From positions 62,001 through 126,000 of the forward strand of contig NZ_FRBI01000022.1 of NCBI RefSeq assembly GCF_900142575.1: DNA of 64,000 nt, read 5' to 3'. The notes under the pieces were generated by a model, which was not told the origin of the DNA, ran no database searches, and saw only the letters and a program-made list of their open reading frames with translations. The stretch is from Actinacidiphila paucisporea. GTDB lineage: Bacteria; Actinomycetota; Actinomycetes; Streptomycetales; Streptomycetaceae. Of this stretch, positions 36,265 through 44,791 are shown in pieces (the first letter of the stretch is position 1; every line of letters starts with the position of its first letter). A program made the translations under genes and the position numbers.

Positions 36265-37166
36265 TCAGTCCGTCGTCATGTCCGTCCCACGCAGGGCTGT
36301 TGTGCCCTCTGTGAGCACTGCCTGGGACCTGGCGAGGAGCATGGCCCGGCGCTCGTCCATCTTGTCGGAGACCTCATCGAGGCGGTCGGGCAAAAGGTGG
36401 CCGTAGACGTCGAGGGTCAGCGTCGCGGACTTGTGGCCGAGCATCGTCTGGATGACGTTCACGTCGGCGCCGCTGGCGATGGCGAGCGACGCGGCGGTGT
36501 GCCGCAGCTTGTGCGGGGTCAGGTGGAGGTGGCCGAGTCCGGCTGCGCGGACCGCCGGGTCGAAGAAGCGGCTGCGGAAGTTGCTGATCCGCAAGGGGCC
36601 GCCTTGGGGTGCGGTGAAGAGGAGCTGGTCCGGCGTGCGGCCGTCGATATGAGCGGCCAGTTCACCGAGGAGGAACCGGGGGAGCGGCACCGAGCGGCGC
36701 TCGTGATTCTTCGGGGTGTCCAGGTGGAGGACGCCCCTCTCGTCTACATACGCCTGTACCACGTGAGCCCGTCGCGCGCCGACGTCCACCCGGCCCACGG
36801 TGAGGGCTGACGCCTCGCCCCAGCGCAGGCCGGTGTAGCCGAGCAGCCGGATGAACAGCCCGTACGGGCCTGCCGCTTCGGCGAGCGCCTCCCCTGGACC
36901 ACGTCGAGATAGACGTGTTCGGCCTCAGCCGCCCTGGGAAGCGGGACGTCAACTGCCGGGTTGTGACTCAGCCGCTGCGACTTGACCGCGTAGCCAAGGA
37001 CGCTGCTGAGGACGACGTACGCCTTCCGTACGCTCCGCGCACTCAGCTCGCGGCCGGTGGCCGTCCGCCCGGCCGACAGGTCGGCCAGCCACTGCGCCAC
37101 GTCGTCGTACCGGATGCGGTCCAGAGGCGTCGTCCCCCACCCGACCGGCGTCGCCGGCGGCGTCAT
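36265..37166 (-). pseudogene. Tyrosine site-specific integrase, frameshifted and N-terminally truncated
   Basis: The 5' part (37166 to about 36897) encodes the core-binding domain (RYDDVAQWLADLSAGRTATGR...). It then runs out of frame near 36890-36897. From there the next frame continues with EALAEAAGPYGLFIRLLGYTGLRWGEA and the catalytic domain: Arg in TGLRWGEA, HKLRHTAASL, and LGHKSATLTLDVYGHL with the nucleophile Tyr. A one- or two-base indel explains this. The N-terminal arm-binding domain is also missing. The gene should be inactive. It belongs to the island integrated in tRNA-Thr. Confidence 0.8.
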
Positions 37167-37439
37167 CGGGTCTCCTCGATACGGACAGCGCGGCGGCGGA
37201 GGGGCCTCGCGCTACAGGGGATGGCACGTGGCCTGGCAGACGACGGCATCGGGTTGCTCCTCTCGGTACGTACGGTGAGCAGCAACTGTCGTTCTGTGAT
37301 GGCAAGGTCGACTTCCCCGGCGCGGGTATACCCATGGTGGGTCTCTTTCGGGCCTGTGTGACGCACACTCGGTTGAACTGGCAGGACGGGAAAGTGCGAT
37401 GACCGGATACCGACCAGCGACCGCGTTGCCGCGCGCCAT

Positions 37440-37647
37440 CGTCGAACGAGCGGACATGCGGGCCGCGAGGCGCAAACGGCTCAGCATTATCCAACACGCG
37501 AAGCAGCAGATCTCTAGCGCCGGAGGCGTGACGCTCGCTTGGGATCAGGCTCGCTACATATTGAAGCACATCGAATTCGCGTCCCGAAGGAGCGCTACGG
37601 ATGAATTCTCGGACGGTACCGACCGTCAAGCCGTTGCTTGCTGCCAT
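37440..37647 (-). pseudogene. N-terminal stub downstream of the HamA-like gene, possibly a helicase (HamB-like)
   Basis: A frame beginning MAASNGLTVGTVREFIRSAPS overlaps the end of the HamA-like gene by 22 bp. It continues about 68 residues to LLLRVLDNAEPFAPRGPHVRSF before losing coding character. In Hachiman systems hamA is followed by a helicase gene hamB, and this stretch is reminiscent of the start of such a helicase. No ATPase motif is present, so the call is tentative and the gene is surely broken. Confidence 0.35.
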
Positions 37648-38216
37648 GCCCTAAGCCTCTCATGGAGGTCTGACAGAAGGGTCTTCTTCTCGTGTAGCGG
37701 AACGAGAATCAGCCGGATGCGTACCCGCCTCGGCAGACCAGCTGCGGCAAAACGCTCCCACCCAGCTCGGATTTCTGCTTCAAAAGCCTTTCGATACGCC
37801 GCTGCTGTCGAGCTTGGTGATTCGTTTAGGTCTCTGCTTAGCTCACGAACGCGCTCCGCTACCGTGTCGTTGTGGGAATCCTTAAAGAAGATCTTGCTAA
37901 TTGCGATCTCAGTCCCAAAGATCTCTCTGAGAACCACATGCAAGAGTAGTTCGCCGAATTCTCCACGCCGGTGGTACTTGTCGGTCAAGTAGATATTCTT
38001 GACCGCGCGGCTGAGCATTTCGACGCCTGTTTCGCTATCGAAATCAGCGGCCTCGCTCTGCGACAAGGCAAACTCTGGGAGGCGTGTGAACATTTGGTTG
38101 GCCAGTGCGCGCCGTCGCCATTCGCCAAGCTCATATCCGGCACATAGGCCGCTCAATGCTGGGTTGGTGCCCGCATCGTCAACGAGAACTTCGAGTAGGG
38201 CGCGGGGGCGTGTCAC
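37626..38216 (-). CDS. DUF1837/HamA-like (Hachiman defence) protein with an apparent internal deletion
   Basis: The 196-residue product reads like the N- and C-terminal parts of the DUF1837 family: LTDKYHRRGEFGELLLHVVL, then EIFGTEIAISKIFFKDSHND, and a C-terminal IRLILVPLHEKKTLLSDLHE. HamA proteins are normally about 250-300 residues. Here the sequence jumps from NDTV directly to AERVRELSRDL, omitting the segment that should follow (K-G-F-D and the G-E-x-K nuclease core). The deletion is in frame. GTG start at 38216 after AGGAA. Base composition is less GC-rich than that of neighbours, a sign of transfer. It is unlikely to be catalytically active. Confidence 0.6.
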   Translation of the reverse strand: MTRPRALLEVLVDDAGTNPALSGLCAGYELGEWRRRALANQMFTRLPEFALSQSEAADFDSETGVEMLSRAVKNIYLTDKYHRRGEFGELLLHVVLREIFGTEIAISKIFFKDSHNDTVAERVRELSRDLNESPSSTAAAYRKAFEAEIRAGWERFAAAGLPRRVRIRLILVPLHEKKTLLSDLHERLRAWQQATA

Positions 38217-38918
38217 GAGTTCCTGCCAGCATCAGCGCCATCAAGACGTGCGGGCAAGGCTTGAAGGGCAGGTTGACTCCGTGAATCCGTGTAAAAGTAT
38301 CTTCCCCCACTCTCCCCGTCCGGCATACATGATGCACCCGATCTGTCGCTTGTGGGCCGCCCTTGCACGATTTTGCCTATAGGGGTGTCGGTGGAGCAGG
38401 AGATTCGAATGTACGTACGATGCGGTGAGGTTACTTCGGGGGTGAGAGTTAGGCCAGTGAGCGGAAGAGCTTGCCTGCCGTTTTGCGGACTTGACCCCCC
38501 ATGAGCGCGCGCACTTCTGTCAGTTCGTTCAGGTGCCGTGCTGTGGATCACGTGATGCGGTTCGGGGATGGGCGCGAGGCCGGACACCTTGGTCGTACCC
38601 TCGCTCCTGCCTCATGCATCGACACCACGTGACGAGACTGGCTGAACGACTCCACGGGGGGACTTGTCCCGGATAGCCGAGGTGAGCGGTGGATCGCCGT
38701 AGTACGCCGGGAAGCTTGGCCAACCTGTGGCCACAGCGCCGGAGTGCTTGAACCCCTTCGTCCGTGACCGCGTCGCAGGCGTCGCCTCCGTCCGCCCCGC
38801 GCCCTCTGACCCTGCTCCTGAGATGCCTTGATGCGCACCGAGGTCTTCTCACGAGCGCGCGATTCCCCACAGGCGGCGTGGACCGCCGGCCTTTACACGT
38901 CCAACGGGGTTGCTGGAA
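38217..38918. other. 702-bp region inside the island, no gene recognised
   Basis: Only short antisense frames without convincing start sites or family resemblance occur here. The sequence at about 38430-38500 contains TTGACCCCCC and a long purine-rich run that could be an old transposon border, but no inverted-repeat partner was found. It may hold decayed island DNA and the promoter of the HamA-like gene. Confidence 0.4.
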
Positions 38919-39341
38919 TCAGGCGGTGGTTGCCTCGAAGGTCTCGATCGTGCAGCGGGCCGCGCCGCTGCGTTCGATCCTGGCGTCGCTGGTGATGAGC
39001 GGTACGCCGAAGGTCTCGGCGAGGGCTACGTAGTGTGCGTCGTAGGCGGAGAGGTTGCTCGAGAGGTCGCGTACCCGTGGCCACAGCGCGAGTGTCGGGT
39101 GCAGGTCGAGAGCGAGGGCCTGGTAGTCGGTGATCGCCTTGGCGGCTTCCTTTTCTGTGATCTTCGGCTTGCCCCCGCGCCGACCGCGCGCCAAGCCGAA
39201 GATGGCCGAAGTGATCTCGTAGTCCAGCAGGCCCGGTGCCGCGAGAGTGTCCGCGTGACCCACCCGCTCGCGGATCGCGGTTCCCGTCGTCCCGTGGTCG
39301 AGGAGGAAGTGAACAAGGCTGGAGCAGTCAATGACGATCAA
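38919..39341 (-). CDS. vapC: VapC-type PIN-domain toxin
   Basis: The 140-residue protein begins MIVIDCSSLVHFLL, the PIN-domain start with its first acidic residue. The later LDYEITSAIFGL, AYDAHYVALAETFGVPLITSD and terminal acidic positions complete the metal-binding set of VapC ribonucleases. The start is TTG at 39341, overlapping the antitoxin stop by 4 bases. With the preceding VapB it forms a type II toxin-antitoxin operon just inside the right end of the island. Confidence 0.88.
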   Translation of the reverse strand: MIVIDCSSLVHFLLDHGTTGTAIRERVGHADTLAAPGLLDYEITSAIFGLARGRRGGKPKITEKEAAKAITDYQALALDLHPTLALWPRVRDLSSNLSAYDAHYVALAETFGVPLITSDARIERSGAARCTIETFEATTA

Positions 39342-39568
39342 CGTCGTTCCCGCCCGTCCTCGATGGCGCTGAGGATGTCGGTCGTGCTGAGCGCTGTGCG
39401 GGTTTCACGCTCAAGACGTGCTGCCATTTCCGCGAGGGTGGGCCTGGCGGCCTCCCGGGACAGGAGTTCCAGGGCGTACGCCTGGAGAGACTTGCCCGCC
39501 TGCGCGGCGCGTACCTTCAAGGCGTTGACTGTGTCGTCCGGGACGTCCCGGATGGTGATCGCGGTCAT
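39338..39568 (-). CDS. vapB: VapB/FitA-like ribbon-helix-helix antitoxin
   Basis: A 76-residue antitoxin. The N-terminal strand TAITIRDVPDDTVNALKVRAAQAGKSL is the ribbon-helix-helix DNA-binding unit (FitA/Phd-like Arc fold), and the acidic C-terminal helix should block the VapC active site. It lies first in the operon, overlapping vapC by 4 bases, as is standard. It probably represses its own promoter. Confidence 0.88.
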   Translation of the reverse strand: MTAITIRDVPDDTVNALKVRAAQAGKSLQAYALELLSREAARPTLAEMAARLERETRTALSTTDILSAIEDGRERR

Positions 39569-39627
39569 GCATTCATTTTAGCATCATTGCAGGCAATGTG
39601 CAGGCACGTTTGTGTTGCGGAGCACGG

Positions 39628-39640
39628 ATTCAGCACACAT
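39628..39640 (+). repeat. 13-bp repeat inside right island end (candidate integrase arm site)
   Basis: Exact copy of ATTCAGCACACAT at 35493, in the same orientation, 106 bp inside the right att repeat. Confidence 0.4.
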
Positions 39641-39745
39641 GGGACTGGAAAGCCGTCCGAACCAGCGGCAATGGATGAACGTCGTTTGCCCTGGTCAGGA
39701 GGATGTTCGCTGCATCTCCGCAGGTCAGTCGTCTGTCCCGAGGGA

Positions 39746-39790
39746 TCTTGTAAAGCGTAGGTCGTCGGTTCGAACCCGACAGGGGGCTCT
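39746..39790 (+). repeat. attR-type 45-bp direct repeat
   Basis: Exact copy of tRNA-Thr positions 35383-35427, lacking the tRNA 5' half. With the left copy it bounds a 4.4-kb island holding a broken integrase, HamA-like gene and VapBC. Confidence 0.9.
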
Positions 39791-40318
39791 GTAGCGAGCT
39801 CCTTGTCAGGCCTGTGACCTGGAGGTTTCCGTTTCGGGTGACCTTGGAGCCCGGCCAATCAGACACTCGCGGTCTGCGCTTCGCAGTGCGTAGGTCAAGG
39901 TTCGAGTCGTGTGGCGTTCTATGAGCGGCAAGCCTTTGACCTGCGGGTTTGCCGTGTTCGGCGCTCGGGGTCGGGTGTGCGCCAGCTGTTCCGGTGGCCG
40001 CGCGGTGGCCATCCGTGCAAGGAGCGTGCAGGCGGGTGTCTCGGAGCGGCGATGGGGATGGTGGATACGCCACGCGGGATTGTGGAGATGCGCCAATGCC
40101 GAGGTGCCGGGCGTCAAGGGTTGGAATGTCACCGGGAGGGGTCTCATCCGGTGGTGTGTGTACGTCCCGGGAGACCAGTTTGCTGCGGGGCAGCCCGCAC
40201 CGCGTTCGGATTGATGGCGGTGCGGGCTGCCCCGGTTGGTGTCGACCGTCGTCAGGTCGGGGGACTCGCCGACGGCCTGTTGAGTTTTGGGGCTGGTCTT
40301 CGTTTCGGATGCAACAGG

Positions 40319-43300
40319 TCAGCTGAGGCGGGTGGGAATCGGGGGTTGGGTTCCGAGTGCGGCGACTTCTTCCGGGGAGAGGGCGAGGGAGCGGAGCTCG
40401 ATGTCGCTGATGTTGGCGTTGGCGTATTCGCCGTAGGTGCCCTGGTAGAGGCGGCGGCCGATCTGCAAGGGACCGGTGGCGTTCCAGTCGGTGCCGGCGT
40501 AATCGGTGGTGGCGGCGAGGTGGCCGTTGATGTAGAGAGTGAGGGTTGCGGTGGTGCCGTCGTAGACGCCGGTGAGGTGTGTCCAGGTGGTGGTTTGGGC
40601 GGCGTTGGCGCCGGTGCCGGGACCGTAGGCGGCGGAGAAGGTGCTGGCCGTGTTGTTGTCGGCGCGGTTGAAGGCCCAGGCGTGCGCGCTGGCGGAGTAG
40701 TAGAGCTGGAAGGCGTTGGCTTGGCCGGCCGTGTCGGATTGGGAGACGAAGGTCGAGTTGGCGGTGAGGCTGTTGAGCTTCACCCAGGCGGAGACGGTGA
40801 AGCTTGCCGTTTTCCCGGTGGACACCATGGGGCCGCTGGTGGTGGCGTAGCCGGTGGTGCCGTTGAGGCCGAGTACGGTGCCGCGGGTGGCGTCCGTGGT
40901 GAAGGCGGCCGGCGAATGGAGGGTCAGGGTGCCAGCGGCGTTGAATTCGTCGTCAGTGGCGGCGAGTTCCCACCGGTCGGCGGGCCTGTTAAGGGTGCCT
41001 AGGGCAGTGGGTGCGTTGAACTGGGCGTTGCCGTTCACGGCCGCCTTGCCCGGATATTCGCTGTACTGCCCGGCGGGGGAGACGGTATAGAGGTCGGGGT
41101 TGCCGTCGGGGTTGCCGGTGGGGCTGTTGACGTCACCGGGTGAGGCCAGTTGGGGGAGGCCTTCGCGGTCCAGGCCGAGCGGGAGAAGATGGGATGCGGC
41201 GGGGAGCGTGCCGGTCGCCGCGCCCGTCCAGTTCTGGTCGGGGCCACCGTTGCACGTCCAGATGATCAGCTGGGCACCGGCTGTGGTGCTCCCCCCGGGG
41301 TCGGCGAGGCACAGCCCGGATGCGGTGTTGACCAGTGAACCGGTGTCTCCCGGGTGCCACTTCTGGTCGGTGCCGCCGTTGCAGGTGCTCAGTGTGACGG
41401 AGGCGGCGAGCGTGGAGTCTCCTTCGGTCAGGCAACCGCCCATGGCGTGCACGGTGCTGTCGGTGCCCAGGGACCACTGTTCAGATTCACTGCCGTTGCA
41501 CCCGTTCGTTTGAACAGCGGTCCCTGGGGCGGTTGAGGCCCCTCGTACGTCGGCGCACAGTGGAGTGCTGCCGGTCTGAACCAGCGAGGTGAGGGCGTGT
41601 GGCGTGGGCGCGGCCAGCAGCGTGACGGGGAAGCCGTTGGTACCGAAAGTCAGCGGGTAGGTGTGGATTGCGCCGGTGCTGTCGCGGGCCCAGAGTGTGG
41701 GCTGGCTGCCGACGGTTCCGGGGGCGATCAGCTCGGTGTCGGACCAGTCGCCGGTGCTCAGCAGGACCGGTTGCTCAAGATGGTCGCTGCCGGTGGATGT
41801 GCCGGGATAGAACCAGAGTCGGCCGTCCTTCTCGATGGTGATGAGGTCGGGACTTTGGTCCCGCATGGACCCCGGCGCGAGGATCTGCTTCACCGACTTC
41901 CAGGTGGGGTCGTAGTCGGAGCAGTGCGATTGCGAGTCGCCGCAGGTGGGCTTCTGCGTCAACTGGATGACTCCGTCGCCGGTGTTGGTGAATTTGCCTG
42001 CCACTCCGTCAGTGCTGGTCGTCGCGTCGTTGCGGTAGATGTACATCGCGTCCGTCTGCGGGTTGTACGCGAAGAGGTCGTCTACGCCGGACTGTGTGGT
42101 GCTGCCGCGGTGTGCGAGCAGGAAGTTGTTCCAGCTTGTGCCGTCCGGGCTCTCGGCCTGGGTGGAGGCGAGTTCGGGGCTGGCGGAGACGTCGGAGTTG
42201 CCCGGGGTCAGGTAGAGGTTGCCGTCCTTGGCGGGCGAGACCAGGTCGGGGATGCCGTCGTAGTTGAGGTCACCGGGTTGGACCGGCGCGTTCGGGTTCC
42301 AGGGGGCGTAGAAGCTGTACGTGGTGGGGCTGCTGTTCCCCGCGCCGTCCACGGCCTGGACGTAGAGGGTGTGGGCGCCCCACTGCTGTGCGGACAGGCT
42401 GATCGGTACGTTCGCCGACGCGGTGCCGGCGCTGCCCACCGTGGCGGTCACCGCGTGTGCTCCTGTCGGGGGGACGGGGCTGTCCAGCGAGTACTCGAAC
42501 GAGCTGATTCCGCTTCTGATGCAGGCGTTCAGGGTGCAGTCGGTCGGGGTCGGGTCGGTGCTGGTCACATGGACGGTGATGCCGGTGTCCCCGGCGTGCC
42601 CGGTCGGCGCGTTGCCGCTGCCGAGCGGCGGGAAGGCGGCTGAGTTGGTGAACGCGGCAGGTGTGGGCGGGGTCAGGTCGACGTTGAAGTGGCAGTTGCT
42701 GGTCCAGGCGCCGTAGAGGTGGCCGTCGTAGGCGCGGATTCCCCAGCCGTACTGGTGGCCGTCCTTGACCTTGATGTTGACCGGGACGTGCACGGTGGTC
42801 CCGGAGGCAACCGAGGCTGTGTCGGGGGGGTTGGTGACAACCGGTCCGCCGGATCCGTTGTCGGTCTGGTTGTCCCACACCTGGGAGTCGCTGCGAACGT
42901 TGGCGCCGGACATCGGGGTGGTGAGCTTGGCGTTGAGGTTGATGTTGCTGGTGTCGTTCGGCAGGTTGGAGGTCTTCCCGATCCAGCCCGGGTCGCCTGC
43001 GTTGCAGGCGGCTCCTTAGGGGTTGATGCTGTTCGGGGTTGTCGACAGGGCGCTGGGGGCGTCCGGGGGGATGTCGAAGGATGCGGTGATGTAAGGGTTG
43101 ATGGCGAACCGCATGAAGCCGAGGTTCGGGTCGGTCTTGCTCTCGTCTCCCCACAGGCCGAAGGTCCAGGAGTCCTTGATGCCGGCGACGGCGTCGATCT
43201 GGCCCTTGACGTCGAAGCTCACGCTGCGGTCGCCGCAACCCGCGGCGGCGGACTTGACCTGTGCGGTGGCGAGGGTTGCTATGACGCCGGGCTGGTGATT

Positions 43301-44590
43301 CCAGTCGGTCGCGGGACCGCTCGGGTCCTTGGGCGGAATGATCGGCTTGACAGCTTTGAGGGTGACCGGCCAGGTGTTGGAGCAGCCGTGGTCGGACCCG
43401 TAGGTTTCGGTGAGGTGGAGCGTCGCGCTGGTGAACTGCATCCGGGCGTCGAGGTTGCTGGTGTTGATCTCGTAGTAGGAGCGTTCCAGGCCACGGCAGT
43501 TGTTGGCGAAATTCTGGTAGCCGACGCCTTCACCGTTGTCCTGGGGAATGTCGTACTGAGGGGCGTCGGCGCAGCTTTCCTGAACGACGGTGTAGTGGCC
43601 CGTGGTGTCTGTGACCGGGTTGGTGAAGGGGTCGATGTAGACCGGGTAGGTGGTGGTGGAACCGCGCAGCACTTCTGTGTCGGGGGCCAGCGTGACCCCA
43701 TCCGCCGAGACCGCGACATCGACCTGGCCGACCTGCGCACCCGGGCCCGGGCCGCTCGCAGAAGAGGCGTCCGCGGGTTCGGCGGCCGTGGCCTCCTCGA
43801 CCCTGGCCTGTGCGGTTGCGGTTGCGCTGTGGCTGGAGTCCCACATCAGTGGTGAGGGTGCGATGTATGTGAGGTCCCCGTCCGCGGTACGCGCGGCGAT
43901 GTCGCCTGCGTCGTCGGCTGTGAGGGTGAGCCCGGTGGTGGCAGCCCCGAAACGCAGGCTGAGCAGCCGTGCGTCGGAGGCAGCGTCCGCGTCCTTGACC
44001 ACCAGGACCTCGCTGAAGCCGCCCTGATCGGTGACTGCGGTCTGCAGGTCGACGCCCGGAAAGACCTCCGGGTACAGGGCTGTGGCGCCACTGACCTGAG
44101 GGGCCGGCAGTGTGAACGGGAAGGTGTACGACAGGAGGTGCCCGCTCTGGTCGGTGAGTGTCGCCAGCGGCCCGGTGCCGCCGCCGGACAGGACGACGCC
44201 CGCGGGGGTGGCCGCAGGCGAGTACGTACCGTCCTGGTTGGCCTGAAGGGTCGCGTCAACGGCCCTCCAGGAGTTGTCTTTTCTGACCCGCACCGGTGAG
44301 GTGTAAGAGGTCAGGCTGAAGGTGCCGTCGGGCTGTGCGACGGTTTCCGTGGTCGTGGTGGTCAGCGCGTCCACCACGACCGGCTGACCGGTCTGCTCGG
44401 CCTGCTGTTGTGCGGACTGCTCCGGGCCGCCTGGAGCCACCGGCCCGGTGACTCCGTCGGATGGCAGGACGCTGTCGTCCGCCTGCGCGGGACCGGCAAT
44501 GGCCAGTGCGAGTACGCCAGCCGTGACAATGCTTGCGGCATGGCTGAGCAACCTGCGTCGCTTTCGGCGCAGGCGTGCGGTTCCCCCCAC
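40319..44590 (-). pseudogene. Large secreted LamG/ricin-type exoprotein with in-frame TAA
   Basis: One frame runs through all 1424 codons, interrupted by a single TAA at 43018-43016 (codon 525). The N-terminus has a signal peptide (basic RRKRRRLL, hydrophobic core, AQA). Next comes a long beta-rich region found upstream of RHS proteins, with DNRLRE-like and Cys-containing parts. After the TAA the frame continues GAACNAGDPGWIGKTSNLPN, then FG-GAP-like repeats (DLNYDGIPDLVSPAKDGNLY), a ricin-type lectin segment (QTNGCNGSESEQWSLG) and a C-terminal LamG jellyroll (TASFTVSAWVKLNSL). The TAA probably arose from CAA or a similar codon. The 3' half has no ribosome site with a start, so it is probably not translated. 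It is divergent from the RHS gene. Confidence 0.75.
43016..43018 (-). other. In-frame TAA stop separating two halves of the exoprotein gene
   Basis: On the minus strand the sequence is AACCCC TAA GGAGCCGCC with uninterrupted coding on both sides in the same frame. TAA is the rarest stop in high-GC genomes, favouring a nonsense mutation. Translation to this point would yield a 524-residue secreted protein. Confidence 0.8.
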
Positions 44591-44791
44591 GAATATCCCC
44601 TTTCAGGGGTCCTTGTCAGCACAGGGCACGGGATGCGCCCGTGTGCTTTCTGTGAACGACCTGTACGGCGTCGGCTGTCCCTGACCCCCTCCTGGATGTT
44701 TGCTGCGGCGGACCAGCGGAACCCAGCCGGAGGCTATTGCGGCTCGCACATGCGTCGCAATAGTGTTCCGCTCTGTTAACGGGAGTGCACC
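44591..44791. promoter_or_regulatory. Divergent intergenic region between exoprotein and RHS gene
   Basis: This 201-bp gap holds the promoters of both genes. The clearest element is at 44734-44766 (see that entry). The exoprotein's own promoter was not located. Confidence 0.5.
44734..44766 (+). promoter_or_regulatory. Probable RHS promoter embedded in an inverted repeat
   Basis: TTGCGG (44737-44742), an 18-base spacer and TAGTGT (44761-44766) form a promoter 26 bases before the RHS GTG. CTATTGCG (44734-44741) and CGCAATAG (44756-44763) are a perfect 8-bp inverted repeat overlapping both boxes. A repressor or activator bound here would directly control RHS expression. Confidence 0.6.

Larger units (their letters stand above)
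39569..40318. other. Region with right att repeat, no gene recognised
   Basis: About 750 bp between the VapB start and the end of the LamG-type gene. It holds the right arm-site candidate, attR and, at 39885-39914, a tRNA-3'-like scar (GTGCGTAGGTCAAGGTTCGAG). Open frames here are antisense or low-complexity. Confidence 0.5.
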
